Shown one piece after another: positions 39,948-49,910 of a stretch of DNA of 58,935 nt. Both the position numbers and the translations under genes were made by a program. The DNA is from Mycolicibacterium porcinum (GTDB lineage Bacteria > Actinomycetota > Actinomycetes > Mycobacteriales > Mycobacteriaceae): positions 8,672-67,606 of the forward strand of contig MSTD01000034.1 of assembly GCA_001942045.1 (NCBI GenBank). Direction: 5' to 3'. A model generated the notes under the pieces. It was not told the origin of the DNA. It worked only from the letters and a program-made list of their open reading frames with translations, and did no database searches. Numbering within the stretch: the stretch's first letter is position 1; the number at the start of each line of letters is the position of its first letter.

Positions 39948-40786
39948 CAACCACTTCCGAGGAGCGCCGAGCAGACATCGTGAACCGCGCCGTCGACGGC
40001 ACGCGCCGGGTGGGGGAGCAGACCGCCTTCTACGGGCATGCGCTGTTGTCCACCGGTGACGCGCTGCGACGCTATCCCGGTGAGGTCCTTCGCCTGATCG
40101 CGACGATGGGCATGGGAACCGGGGCGCTGGCGGTGATCGGCGGCACCGTGGTGATCGTCGGGTTCCTGACCCTGACCACCGGTGCGCTGATCGCCGTCCA
40201 GGGCTACAACACGCTGTCCAACGTCGGAATCGAAGCGCTCACGGGATTTTTGGGTGCCTTCCTCAACGTCCGTTTCATCGCCCCGGCGACCGCGGGTGTG
40301 GCGCTGGCCGCCACGATCGGCGCCGGTGCCACCGCCCAACTCGGCGCCATGCGGATCAACGAGGAGATCGACGCGCTGGAAGTGATGGGTATCCGGGCGA
40401 TCACCTACCTGGCGTCCACCCGCATCGTCGCGGGAGTGATGGCGGTGGTGCCGATCTATACGGTCGCGGTGCTGATGTCGTTTCTGGCCACCAGATTCGG
40501 CACCACGATCATCTACGGCCAGTCCCGCGGTGTCTACGACCACTACTTCACCACGTTCCTGCATCCCGCCGACCTGGCGTGGTCGTTCACCGAGGCGCTG
40601 GCGATGGCGGCCGCGGTGATGGCCATCCACACCTACTACGGCTACACCGCCACCGGCGGGCCTGCCGGCGTCGGCGAGGCGGTCGGCCGTGCGGTCCGCA
40701 CCTCGATCACCGCCGGGGTGTTCATCCTGTTGACCATCACGCTGTCCGTGTACGGGCAGTCCGGAAACTTCCACCTCTCGGGGTAG
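39944..40786 (+). CDS. YrbEB, MlaE-type ABC permease of the mce system
   Basis: 280 aa, GTG start overlapping yrbEA. ATPase-coupling loop INEEIDALEVMGIRAITYLAST and the hydrophobic MlaE core. Forms the hetero-dimeric permease with YrbEA. 5 nt before mceA. Confidence 0.9.
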   Translation: MTTTSEERRADIVNRAVDGTRRVGEQTAFYGHALLSTGDALRRYPGEVLRLIATMGMGTGALAVIGGTVVIVGFLTLTTGALIAVQGYNTLSNVGIEALTGFLGAFLNVRFIAPATAGVALAATIGAGATAQLGAMRINEEIDALEVMGIRAITYLASTRIVAGVMAVVPIYTVAVLMSFLATRFGTTIIYGQSRGVYDHYFTTFLHPADLAWSFTEALAMAAAVMAIHTYYGYTATGGPAGVGEAVGRAVRTSITAGVFILLTITLSVYGQSGNFHLSG

Positions 40787-40791
40787 CGGCG

Positions 40792-42171
40792 ATGTCGAAT
40801 TCACCCCGACGAGAGAAGATCGACCCGATCTGGTGGGCACCGGTGCTGGTCCTGGTGATCGTCGCCGTGACCGCCCTGACCGCCCTGCTGTTCACCGGCA
40901 CGCTGCGCCGCACCGTGCCGCTCACCCTGGTCTCCGATCGGGCCGGGCTGGTGATGGAGGACGGCGCGAAGGTCAAGCTGCGGGGTGTCCAGATCGGCGA
41001 AGTTTCGTCCATCGCAGCCGAATCCGGGGTCTCCCGGGACGCGGGGGCGAGGCTCAGACTCAAGATCGATCCGGACGACTTCGGCTATCTCCCGGCGAAC
41101 GTCGAGGCGGAGATCAAGTCCAGCACCGCCTTCGGTGCCAAATATGTCGACCTCATTGTCCCGGACACCGGCGCCAGCCCGGAGCCGTTGCGGCCTGGCG
41201 CGGTGTTGCGTTCGCGCAACGTCACGGTCGAGGTCAACACCGTCTTCGAGAATCTGCAGTCGGTGGTCACCGCGATCGACCCGGCCAAACTCAACGCGGT
41301 GCTGTCCGCCGTCGGCGAATCGTTGCGGGGCAAGGGAGAAACCATCGGTCAGGCGATCACCGACGCCAACAACGTGCTGCTCGCTGTGAATCCCAGGATG
41401 GACACCATCCGTCAGGACTGGCAGCTGTTCGGGAAGACCACCCAGGCATACTCCGCTGCCGCGCAGGACATCCTGTCGATCCTCGACTCTTTCTCGACGA
41501 CGTCGAACACGATCAGCGGCCACGCCGGTGCGCTCGACGAACTCCTGCTGTCGGCGGTCGGTTTCTCCCGGTCGGGCATCGACACCCTCGGCGCCAACCA
41601 ACCCAACCTGGTGCGTGCGCTGAACCAGCTCGATCCGACCACCGCACTGTTCATGAAGTACTCGCCGACCTACACCTGCCTGTTCCAGGGTGCGGTCTGG
41701 TTTCTCGAGCACGGCGGCCGGGATGCGCTGGGCGGCAACGGGAAATCGGTGATCATGGACGCGGCCCTGCTGGCCGGCGACGACCCCTACCGCTTTCCGG
41801 ACAACCTGCCGATCGTCAACGCCAAGGGCGGACCGGGTGGTAGGCCGAGTTGCGGCTCGCTGCCGGACGTCAGCAAGAACTTCCCGGTGAAGTACCTGGT
41901 GACCGACACCGGATTCGGGACCGGCCTGGATGTGCGGCCGAACCCCGGCATCGGGTTCCCCGGGTGGGCCAACTATTTCCCGGTCACCCGCGCGGTGCCG
42001 GAACCGCCGAGCATCCGCTACCCGGGCGCTCCTGCGCCGGGGCCGTTGCCGCCCTACCCGGGTGCACCTGCCTACGGCGCACCGGAATACGGGCCCGACG
42101 GCGCGCCCCTCTACCCGCCGCCACCGGGGCCTCCGCCGGGTCCGCCGCAGCCACAGGAAGGACAGCCATGA
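40792..42171 (+). CDS. mceA: MceA family lipid-binding protein
   Basis: 459 aa. N-terminal membrane anchor (APVLVLVIVAVTALTALLFTG), MCE/MlaD domain about residues 38-115 (LVSDRAGLVMEDGAKVKLRGVQIG), long helical region, then a Pro/Gly/Tyr-rich tail of about 60 residues. Builds the periplasmic tunnel with MceB-F. Start ATG 40792; ATGA overlap with mceB. Confidence 0.92.
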   Translation: MSNSPRREKIDPIWWAPVLVLVIVAVTALTALLFTGTLRRTVPLTLVSDRAGLVMEDGAKVKLRGVQIGEVSSIAAESGVSRDAGARLRLKIDPDDFGYLPANVEAEIKSSTAFGAKYVDLIVPDTGASPEPLRPGAVLRSRNVTVEVNTVFENLQSVVTAIDPAKLNAVLSAVGESLRGKGETIGQAITDANNVLLAVNPRMDTIRQDWQLFGKTTQAYSAAAQDILSILDSFSTTSNTISGHAGALDELLLSAVGFSRSGIDTLGANQPNLVRALNQLDPTTALFMKYSPTYTCLFQGAVWFLEHGGRDALGGNGKSVIMDAALLAGDDPYRFPDNLPIVNAKGGPGGRPSCGSLPDVSKNFPVKYLVTDTGFGTGLDVRPNPGIGFPGWANYFPVTRAVPEPPSIRYPGAPAPGPLPPYPGAPAYGAPEYGPDGAPLYPPPPGPPPGPPQPQEGQP

Positions 42172-43196
42172 GACGCGCAACAGCCCGCGTCGCGACGCGG
42201 GTGGTGCTGTTCACCGCTCTGAGCCTGGTGTTCACCTTCATTCTGGTGACGGTGTTCGGGCAGTTCCGGTTCGACTCACGGGCGTCCTACAGCGCGGTGT
42301 TCACCAATGTCTCGGGCCTCAAGGGCGGCAACTTCGTGCGCGTGGCCGGTGTCGAGGTCGGCAAGGTCAAGGACCTCACCCTGCACAAGGACGGGACGGT
42401 CACCGTCGAGTTCGCCATCGACAAGGGATTGACGCTCACCGAAGGCACCCGCGCCGCAGTGCGTTACGAGAACCTGATCGGCGATCGTTACCTGGCCCTG
42501 GAAGAGGGCCCGGGGTCGGTGCGGAAACTGCAACCGGGCCAAACGATCCCGCTGGATCGGACGGCACCCGCGCTGGACGTGGACGCGCTGATCGGCGGAT
42601 TCCGGCCGCTGTTCCATGCATTGGATCCCGACCAGGTCAACGCGCTGTCCGGGGAACTGCTGAAGGTGTTCCAGGGGCAGGGCGGCACGATCTCCTCGGT
42701 ACTGGCCCAGACTTCCGCGCTGACGACCACACTCGCCGGCCGCGATCAGCTGATCGGTCAGGTGATCACCAACCTCAACACCGTGCTGGGCACGTTCGCC
42801 GAACGCGACCAGCAGTTCGCCGACGGACTGGACAAGTTGTCGGAGTTGGTCGCGGGGCTGGCCGAACGCAAGTCTGACATCGCCACCGGCACCGCCTACA
42901 TCAACGCTGCGGCCGGCTCGGTGGCCGACCTGCTGACGACCGCGCGCGAACCGGTCAAAGAGGCGGTGGCCCAGACGGATCGGTTCGCGGGCCAGGTCAT
43001 GGCTGATCGGGACTATGTCGACGAGCTGGTGAGAACCCTGCCCGATGCCTACCAGGTGCTGGCTCGGAACGGCCTCTATGGCGACTACTTCGGCTTCTAC
43101 CTGTGCGACGCGATTCTCAAACTCAACGGAAAAGGCGGCCAGCCGGTGTACGTCAAACTCGCCGGCCAGGATTCGGGACGGTGCACGCCGAAATGA
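42168..43196 (+). CDS. mceB: MceB family protein
   Basis: 342 aa. Anchor at about 12-30 (VVLFTALSLVFTFILVTVFG), MCE domain (VFTNVSGLKGGNFVRVAGVEVG), helical needle region and a short C-terminus with two Cys (YLCDAIL, GRCTPK). No Pro-rich tail. ATGA overlaps at both ends. Confidence 0.92.
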   Translation: MRRATARVATRVVLFTALSLVFTFILVTVFGQFRFDSRASYSAVFTNVSGLKGGNFVRVAGVEVGKVKDLTLHKDGTVTVEFAIDKGLTLTEGTRAAVRYENLIGDRYLALEEGPGSVRKLQPGQTIPLDRTAPALDVDALIGGFRPLFHALDPDQVNALSGELLKVFQGQGGTISSVLAQTSALTTTLAGRDQLIGQVITNLNTVLGTFAERDQQFADGLDKLSELVAGLAERKSDIATGTAYINAAAGSVADLLTTAREPVKEAVAQTDRFAGQVMADRDYVDELVRTLPDAYQVLARNGLYGDYFGFYLCDAILKLNGKGGQPVYVKLAGQDSGRCTPK

Positions 43197-44518
43197 CGCG
43201 ACTCATCCTCAAGCGGTTCACGTTCGAGCGGCCCACGATCAAGCCGCTGGCCGATCGCAACCGGCCGGTCGTCGGTGCGGTGGCCATCCTTCTGCTCGCC
43301 GCGGCAGTGGGGGCGGCGTTCTCCTACGACAAGATCCCGTTCATCAAGGGCACGTCCGATTACTCCGCCTTCTTCGCCGAGGCCGGCGGGATCAAAACCG
43401 GCAGCGATGTGCGGGTTTCGGGACTGAGCGTGGGCCGGGTCTCCGAGATCCGGCTGCAGGGCGCCCGGGTTCTGGTGGATTTCACCGTCCGCGACGGCGT
43501 CGAGCTGGGGGAGCGCACGGAGGCGGCGATCAAGACCGAGACCGTGCTCGGCACCAAGGTGCTCGAGCTGACCTCCCGCGGCGACGGCACGCTGACCGCA
43601 CCCATTCCACTCGAACGGACCACGTCGCCCTACGATCTGCCCTCGGCGCTGGGCGATCTGACCACCACGATCAGCGGGCTGGATACCACGCAACTGTCCA
43701 CGGCACTCACCACGCTGGCCGAGACGTTCCGCGACACCCCGCCCGATCTCAAACTCGCGTTGGAGGGCGTGGCCCGGTTCTCGGACACCCTCAACACCCG
43801 GGATGCGCAACTGCGCCACCTGTTGGCCAACGCCAACAAGGTCACCGGTGTGCTCGCCAAGCGCAGCGACCAGATCGCCAACCTGGTGGTGACTACCAAC
43901 GCACTGCTGGCCGAACTACTGTCCCAACGGGACTCGGTCGACGCGTTGATGAACAACCTCACCGCGGTGTCACACCAGATTTCGGGCCTGGTCGCCGACA
44001 ACCGCACTCAACTCAAGCCTGCCGTCGACAAGCTCAACGGCGTGCTGGAGATCCTGGACAACCGCAAGGGCGAGCTGCAACGCACGCTCTATCTCCTGCG
44101 CCGCTACGCGATGTCGTTCGGCGAAGTGCTCGGGGCCGGGCCATTCTTCAAGGCCTCCCTGGTCAACCTGCTGCCCGGCCAATTCGCCCAACCCTTCGTC
44201 GATGCCGCGTTCTCCGATCTGGGCCTTGACCCCAATGTGCTGTTGCCGTCACAGCTGGTCGACCCTGGTACCGGGCAGCCGGCCACCCCGCCGCTGCCGA
44301 CGCCGTTCCCGCGCACCGGACAGGGCGGGGAGCCGAACCTGAACCTGCCCGACGCGATCACCGGCAAGCCCGGCGATCCGCGTTACCCGTACCGGGAACC
44401 ACTGCCCGCTCCGCCGCCGGGCGGCCCGCCACCCGGGCCGCCGGCACTGGCCCCGGCACCCGGGGAATTGCCGCCGCCGAGTTTCGGGCCGCCGGTCCCG
44501 GCTGAAGGTGGACGGTGA
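43193..44518 (+). CDS. mceC: MceC family protein
   Basis: 441 aa. Anchor PVVGAVAILLLAAAVGAAFS, MCE domain (FFAEAGGIKTGSDVRVSGLSVG), helical region and a ~100-residue Pro-rich tail. ATG 43193 overlaps the mceB stop; the longer ORF upstream is not used. GTGA overlap to mceD. Confidence 0.92.
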   Translation: MTRLILKRFTFERPTIKPLADRNRPVVGAVAILLLAAAVGAAFSYDKIPFIKGTSDYSAFFAEAGGIKTGSDVRVSGLSVGRVSEIRLQGARVLVDFTVRDGVELGERTEAAIKTETVLGTKVLELTSRGDGTLTAPIPLERTTSPYDLPSALGDLTTTISGLDTTQLSTALTTLAETFRDTPPDLKLALEGVARFSDTLNTRDAQLRHLLANANKVTGVLAKRSDQIANLVVTTNALLAELLSQRDSVDALMNNLTAVSHQISGLVADNRTQLKPAVDKLNGVLEILDNRKGELQRTLYLLRRYAMSFGEVLGAGPFFKASLVNLLPGQFAQPFVDAAFSDLGLDPNVLLPSQLVDPGTGQPATPPLPTPFPRTGQGGEPNLNLPDAITGKPGDPRYPYREPLPAPPPGGPPPGPPALAPAPGELPPPSFGPPVPAEGGR

Positions 44519-45777
44519 TCATGTCGACACGGGTACTGCGGATAAGTATCGCCTTTGCGTTGAGCGTCATCCTGGTCGTCGCGATCACCGTGGTGGCCAC
44601 TCCGTGGTGGGATCGGGTCCGGGACAATACGTTCACCGCCTACTTCGCCAACACCAACGGGCTCTACACCGGGGATGAGGTACGCATTCTCGGCGTGGCG
44701 GTGGGAACTGTCGAGAGCATCGAACCGCAGCTCGACTCAGCGAAGGTCACCTTCACGGTCGACAAGCAGTACCCGGTGCCCGCCGAGGTTCAGGCAGCGA
44801 TCCTGTCCCCGTCACTGGTCAGCGCCCGCGCGCTGCAGCTTGTCCCCGCCTACGAGGGCGGTCCGAAACTGGCTGACGGGGCGACGATTCCACGAGAACG
44901 CACCGCGGTTCCCGTCGAATGGGACGATCTGCGCCAGCAGCTGGAGAAGCTCACCGACTCGCTGGAGCCGACCACTCCCGGCGGGCCCAGCGCTGTCGGC
45001 GAGTTCGTCGACAGCGCGGCGGACAATCTGCGCGGCCAGGGCGATACTGCCCGGGATACGGTGATCAAACTGTCCCAGGCGGTTTCGGCGCTGGGCGACC
45101 ACAGCACCGACATCTTCAGCACCGTCCGCAATCTGCAACTGCTGGTGTCGGCGCTGTCCTCCAGTAGTGATCTGCTGGCCTCGTTCAACACCAACCTGGC
45201 CGACATCAGCACTGTGCTCAGCAACACCCCCGATGAGATCGCCGCCGCAACCACGGGTCTCGACACCGCGGTCGATGATCTGCGCGGCTTCGTCGCCGAG
45301 AACCGCGAGGGACTCGGTGTCACGTTCGATCACCTCAACGCGATCACGACCGCGCTGAACGACAGCCGGGCCGACATCAAGCAGGTCCTGCACATCGCGC
45401 CGACGGTGTTCCAGAACTTCATGAATATCTACCAGCCCGCGCAGAGCGCGGTGACGGGGATCCTGGCGCCGGTCAACTTCGCCAACACTGTCCAGTTCAT
45501 CTGCAGCGCAATACAAGCCGCCTCCCGCGAGAACTTCGAGCAATCGGCGAAATTGTGCGTGCAGTACCTGGCGCCGATCATCAAGAACCGCCAATACAAC
45601 TTCCCGCCGCTCGGGATCAACCCGTTCGTCGGGGCATCAGCGCGGCCCAACGAGATCACCTACAGCGAGGACCGGCTCAACCCGTACCTGCCGCCGGCGC
45701 CCGCACCGGTCGCGCCGATCCAGACCGACCCCGCGCTCGGGTTGCCTGGGTTGATGCTCCCCGGAGGCACCCCGTGA
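44515..45777 (+). CDS. mceD: MceD family protein
   Basis: 420 aa, GTG 44515 (or ATG 44521). Anchor ISIAFALSVILVVAITVVA, MCE domain (YFANTNGLYTGDEVRILGVAVG), helical region with two Cys (QFICSAI, KLCVQYL). Short Pro-rich tail. Confidence 0.92.
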   Translation: MIMSTRVLRISIAFALSVILVVAITVVATPWWDRVRDNTFTAYFANTNGLYTGDEVRILGVAVGTVESIEPQLDSAKVTFTVDKQYPVPAEVQAAILSPSLVSARALQLVPAYEGGPKLADGATIPRERTAVPVEWDDLRQQLEKLTDSLEPTTPGGPSAVGEFVDSAADNLRGQGDTARDTVIKLSQAVSALGDHSTDIFSTVRNLQLLVSALSSSSDLLASFNTNLADISTVLSNTPDEIAAATTGLDTAVDDLRGFVAENREGLGVTFDHLNAITTALNDSRADIKQVLHIAPTVFQNFMNIYQPAQSAVTGILAPVNFANTVQFICSAIQAASRENFEQSAKLCVQYLAPIIKNRQYNFPPLGINPFVGASARPNEITYSEDRLNPYLPPAPAPVAPIQTDPALGLPGLMLPGGTP

Positions 45778-46895
45778 GGCGGGCAGCGGTCGCCGCACTC
45801 GTCATCGTGTGCGTATCGGCGATCCCGGGATGCGAATGGCGCGGGCTGAATTCACTGAGCCTGCCCGGAACGCAGGGCACCGGAGACGGTTCGTACACGA
45901 TTCAGGCACAGCTGCCCGACGTGGTGGTCATCCAGCAGAACACCCGCGTACGCGTCGGAGACGTCAACGTCGGCAACGTCACCAAGATCGAAGTCCAAGA
46001 CTGGCACGCCCTGGTGACCATGCGCATCGACGGCGGCGTCCACCTACCGGCCAACAGCACCGCCAAACTCGGCCAGACCAGCCTGCTGGGGTCGATGCAC
46101 ATCGAGCTCGCGCCGCCGCTGGGCGAGGCGCCGCGTGGCGAACTCGTTGACGGCTCGGTGATCCCGCTGTCGGCGGCCGCCACGTATCCGACCACCGAAC
46201 AGACCCTCGCATCGGTGTCGGTGCTGCTCAACGGCGGCGGGCTGGCCCAGCTGCAGGAGATCAACCAGACCTTCGCCAAGGCGCTGGCCGGCCGGGAGAA
46301 CGAGATGCGCAGTCTCCTGGGCCAATTGGACACTTTCATCGCCGGCCTCAATGCCCAGACCGACGACATCATCACCGCCACAGAGCGGCTCAATTCACTG
46401 GCCGGTCAGGTGGCGGCCCGCGACAACACGGTGGACACCGCGCTCACCACGATCCCGAAGGCGCTCGCGGTGCTGACCGAGCAGCGCACCAAGATCGCCG
46501 ACGCCGTGGACGCACTCGGCAAGTTCAGCGCGATCGCCACGTCGACGGTCACCCAGACCAAGGAATCGCTCGTCAACAACCTGCGAAACATCGCACCGGT
46601 GCTCCGGGAGCTGGCCAACGCCGGGCCCGCCCTCACCCGCGGCCTCGACTTTCTGTCGACCTATCCATGGGTCAAGAGCACACTGGCCAACTGGTTCCGC
46701 GGTGACTTCGCCAACATCACCCTGGTCGTCGACCTCACCTTGAGCCGGATCGACAGCAGCCTGTTCACCGGAACCCGCTGGGAAGGCAACCTCACCGAAC
46801 TCGAAATGCAGTGGGGACGCACCATCGGTCAGATGCCCAGCCCGTATACGGCAGGCAATCCGCTGATCGCTCCCTACCGGTGGGGAGCGTACTGA
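45774..46895 (+). CDS. mceE: MceE family lipoprotein (LprN-like)
   Basis: 373 aa, GTG start. Lipobox with Cys20 (SAIPGC), so it is a lipoprotein where the other Mce proteins have transmembrane anchors, as usual for MceE. MCE domain (IQQNTRVRVGDVNVGNVTKI), long helical part. Confidence 0.92.
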   Translation: MRRAAVAALVIVCVSAIPGCEWRGLNSLSLPGTQGTGDGSYTIQAQLPDVVVIQQNTRVRVGDVNVGNVTKIEVQDWHALVTMRIDGGVHLPANSTAKLGQTSLLGSMHIELAPPLGEAPRGELVDGSVIPLSAAATYPTTEQTLASVSVLLNGGGLAQLQEINQTFAKALAGRENEMRSLLGQLDTFIAGLNAQTDDIITATERLNSLAGQVAARDNTVDTALTTIPKALAVLTEQRTKIADAVDALGKFSAIATSTVTQTKESLVNNLRNIAPVLRELANAGPALTRGLDFLSTYPWVKSTLANWFRGDFANITLVVDLTLSRIDSSLFTGTRWEGNLTELEMQWGRTIGQMPSPYTAGNPLIAPYRWGAY

Positions 46896-46896
46896 C

Positions 46897-48354
46897 ATGA
46901 TCCGACTGTCCCGTCCGGTGTGGATCCAGCTGGCGATCCTCGCGACGATCACCGTCGTCTCCGTGGGTGTCATGGCATTCGGGTTCGTCAAGGTCCCGGC
47001 ACTGCTCGGATTCGGCCGGTACACGGTGACCGTCCACCTGCCCGCGGCGGGCGGGCTGTACCCGACCTCGGTCGTCACCTACCGCGGCACCGAGATCGGC
47101 AGGGTCGCCTCGATCGACGTCACCCGTGACGGAGTCGACGCCGTGCTGGCCCTGGACTCGGACATCGCGGTGCCGTCGCCGGTTTCGGCCGCCGTGCACA
47201 GCCGGTCGGCGGTCGGGGAGCAGTTCCTCGAACTCACCCCCGACAGCCGTGCGACCGGCACCTTGGGCAACGGCGACGTCATCACCGTGGACAAGGTGCG
47301 CATCCCCGCCGACATCGGAAACCTGCTCGATGCGACCAACAAAGCCCTGCAAGCCATTCCGCCGGACAATCTGCGCACGGTGGTCGACGAGTCGGCCAAG
47401 GCCGTCGGTGGGCTGGGACCCGAGCTGTCCCGCATCGTCGACGGATCGACCGCACTGGCCATCGAAGGCGGTAAGACGGTCGATCCGCTGACCCAGTTGA
47501 TCGACCAGTCCCCGGCGGTGCTCAATTCCCAAGTCCAGACCGCTGATTCGATCGAAACGTGGGCGCTGCGGCTGGCCTCGATCACCGGCCAGCTCAAGAA
47601 TCGAGACACCCAATTCGCGGATTTACTGGCCGCGGGGGCACCGGCGCTGGCGGAGGGCAAGGCACTGTTCGACCGGGTGGCCCCCACCCTGCCGGTCCTG
47701 CTGGCCAACATGGTGAGCCTGGGCGACATCGCCGTCACCTATCGCAACGACCTGGAGCAGCTGCTGGTCCTGTATCCGCAGGGGACGGCGGTGATGTCGG
47801 CGATCACCCTGGCCAACGCCGACACCAAACAGGCCTACCGCGGCATCTACCTCGACTTCAACCTGAACCTCAACCTGCCGCCGCCGTGCAACACGGGCTT
47901 CCTTCCGGTCCGGCAACAGCGGTCGCCGTCGGACCAGGACTACCCCGAACGGCCCGCGGGTGAGCTGTACTGCCGGGTGCCGCAGGACTCGGCCCTCAAT
48001 GTCCGTGGTGTGCGCAACATCCCGTGTGAGACCAAACCGTGGAAACGGGCACCGACCGTCGAACTCTGCGAGAGCGACGAGGAATACGTCCCGCTCAACG
48101 ACGGCCTCAACTGGAAGGGCGACCCCAATGCGACGCTCTCCGGCCAGGGCGTGCCGCAGTACGCACCGGGCACCGATCCTCGGCTGCCGCCTCCACAGGG
48201 CACCGGCACCGCACCGCCGGTGGCGTTCGTCCCCTACGACCCGGCCAGCGGAACCTATCTGGCACCGGACGGCAAGGCCTACACCGATTCCGACCTCGCC
48301 GACAGCACGAAAGGCAAGACATGGCAGAGCATGCTGATACCGCCGAGAGGATAG
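46897..48354 (+). CDS. mceF: MceF family protein
   Basis: 485 aa. Anchor ILATITVVSVGVMAFGFV, MCE domain (LPAAGGLYPTSVVTYRGTEIG), helical region, and a C-terminal Cys-containing part (PPPCNTGF, LYCRV, NIPCETK, VELCESD). Ends the six-protein mce set. The next gene starts inside it (34-base overlap). Confidence 0.92.
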   Translation: MIRLSRPVWIQLAILATITVVSVGVMAFGFVKVPALLGFGRYTVTVHLPAAGGLYPTSVVTYRGTEIGRVASIDVTRDGVDAVLALDSDIAVPSPVSAAVHSRSAVGEQFLELTPDSRATGTLGNGDVITVDKVRIPADIGNLLDATNKALQAIPPDNLRTVVDESAKAVGGLGPELSRIVDGSTALAIEGGKTVDPLTQLIDQSPAVLNSQVQTADSIETWALRLASITGQLKNRDTQFADLLAAGAPALAEGKALFDRVAPTLPVLLANMVSLGDIAVTYRNDLEQLLVLYPQGTAVMSAITLANADTKQAYRGIYLDFNLNLNLPPPCNTGFLPVRQQRSPSDQDYPERPAGELYCRVPQDSALNVRGVRNIPCETKPWKRAPTVELCESDEEYVPLNDGLNWKGDPNATLSGQGVPQYAPGTDPRLPPPQGTGTAPPVAFVPYDPASGTYLAPDGKAYTDSDLADSTKGKTWQSMLIPPRG

Positions 48355-48830
48355 GACTCCGCATCCCGATCGCCATCGGGCTCGTCGTGGTGGCCGCCCT
48401 GGCGGCCGTCATCGGATGGCTGGGCTACCGCGATCAGCGGTCTCATGCGGCTCACGAGCAGAGCGACCTGTTCGTGCAGGTGGCCCGTCAAGCCGCGGTG
48501 AACCTGACCTCGATCGATCACAACGAAGCCGACGCAGACGTCCAGAGAATCCTGAATTCGGCGACCGGTACTTTCCGCGACGACTTCGAGAAGCGTTCGG
48601 CGCCGTTCGTCGAGGTCGTCAAACGGACCCAGTCGACTTCGCGGGGGACGGTCGCCGAAGCCGGTCTGGAATCCGAGGCCGACGGCGAGGCACGGGTACT
48701 GGTCGCGGTGTCGGTGAAGACCACGAACAGTGCTGCGCCCGAACAAGAGCCGCGCCGATGGCGGATGCGAATCAGCGTGGAGCAGGTCGGTGACGACGTC
48801 AAGGTGTCGAACGTGGAGTTCGTGCCATGA
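48321..48830 (+). CDS. Mce-associated membrane protein 1
   Basis: 169 aa. Single span at about 13-36 (LRIPIAIGLVVVAALAAVIGW) then a VirB8/NTF2-like alpha+beta domain starting RQAAVNLTSIDHNEADADVQ. The Mas proteins follow mceF in most actinobacterial mce operons and support complex stability. ATGA overlap with the next gene. Confidence 0.85.
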   Translation: MAEHADTAERIGLRIPIAIGLVVVAALAAVIGWLGYRDQRSHAAHEQSDLFVQVARQAAVNLTSIDHNEADADVQRILNSATGTFRDDFEKRSAPFVEVVKRTQSTSRGTVAEAGLESEADGEARVLVAVSVKTTNSAAPEQEPRRWRMRISVEQVGDDVKVSNVEFVP

Positions 48831-49405
48831 GCACTGAACTGGAGATCGAGGAACCGGATGTCGACGAGACCGAGTTCAACGAGCCCGCCGACCTCGTCGA
48901 GGAGCAGTCCGAACCCGCCGCGCCGCGTTGGACGCGGGTTCTGGCTTTCGGTGTGCTGCCGGTGTTGGCGTTGATTCTGGCGATGGCGGCGGGCTTCCTG
49001 AAATGGCAGGACAGCTCGGCACGGGCGGTGCAGACCGCGGCCGTGGAGTCCGTCCGCGCCGCCGGCGACAGCACCGTCGCGATCCTGTCCTATCGGCCAG
49101 ACACCGTGGACGCCGAATTACCGGCCGCGGCGGACCGGCTCACCGGCGAGTTTCGTGACCAATACACGCAACTGATCGACGACGTCGTCATCCCGGGGGC
49201 CAAACAACAGCTCATCTCGGCGGTCGCGTCAGTTCCGGCCGCGGCAGCGGTGTCGGCGTCGGACCGGCACGCGGTGGTTCTCGTGTTGGTCGACCAGACC
49301 ACGACGATCGGCACCGGACCCCCGACCAAATCCACCTCGAGCGTCCGCGTCACCCTCGACAAGGTCGAAAACCGATGGCTCATTTCGCAGTTCGAACCGG
49401 TCTAG
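48827..49405 (+). CDS. Mce-associated membrane protein 2
   Basis: 192 aa. Acidic cytosolic N-terminus (~35 residues), span VLAFGVLPVLALILAMAAGF, then a domain like that of the previous protein (ESVRAAGDSTVAILSYRPDT). Overlaps the CAP-domain gene by 31 bases, so that gene seems to be in the same transcript. Confidence 0.85.
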   Translation: MSTELEIEEPDVDETEFNEPADLVEEQSEPAAPRWTRVLAFGVLPVLALILAMAAGFLKWQDSSARAVQTAAVESVRAAGDSTVAILSYRPDTVDAELPAAADRLTGEFRDQYTQLIDDVVIPGAKQQLISAVASVPAAAAVSASDRHAVVLVLVDQTTTIGTGPPTKSTSSVRVTLDKVENRWLISQFEPV

Positions 49406-49866
49406 CCGTCGTCACGGCTCTGGCCGCGCCGACATTCAGCGCAGCGCCTGCCCATGCCGACAACCAGCGACTGAACAACAGCGTGATCGCCAACGTGTAC
49501 ACGATCCAGCACCAGGCGGGCTGCACCAACAACGTGGTGGCCGACCCGAAACTGCGGTTGGCGGCCGAATGGCACACGAACGATCTGCTGGCCAATCGCG
49601 ACCTGGACGACCATATCGGCTCGGACGGTTCGACGCCGCAGTCGCGGGCCGAGGCGGCCGGATTCCGTGGCCGGGTGGCAGAAACCGTGGCCGTCAATCC
49701 GGCTCTGGCGATCAACGGCATCGAGATCCTCAATCAGTGGTACTACGACCCGGTCGATTTCGCGATCCTGTCCGACTGCGCCAACACCGCCATCGGGGTG
49801 TGGTCGGCGAACGCACTCGACCGCAGCGTGGTGGTGGCGGTGGTCGGGCACCCGGAAATCAGGTAG
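49375..49866 (+). CDS. Secreted CAP-domain (SCP/PR-1-like) protein
   Basis: 163 aa. Signal peptide to about residue 28 (TALAAPTFSAAPAHAD). CAP domain: LNNSVIANVYTIQHQAGC, AAEWHTNDLLANRDLDDHIG and FAILSDCANTAIGVWS. The usual first His is present in DDHIG. CAP proteins bind sterols or lipids in several organisms, so a link to a lipid importer is plausible but not proven. ATG 49375 lies within the previous gene. Confidence 0.8.
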   Translation: MAHFAVRTGLAVVTALAAPTFSAAPAHADNQRLNNSVIANVYTIQHQAGCTNNVVADPKLRLAAEWHTNDLLANRDLDDHIGSDGSTPQSRAEAAGFRGRVAETVAVNPALAINGIEILNQWYYDPVDFAILSDCANTAIGVWSANALDRSVVVAVVGHPEIR

Positions 49867-49910
49867 GACTACCCATCCCTGACCGGGCCATCGCCCGGCA
49901 GACTGAACCC

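Noticed and set aside
41990..42160. Pro/Gly-rich repetitive tail of MceA as a repeat element
   Set aside because: It is the normal proline-rich C-terminal tail of Mce proteins, also seen in MceC and, shorter, in MceD.
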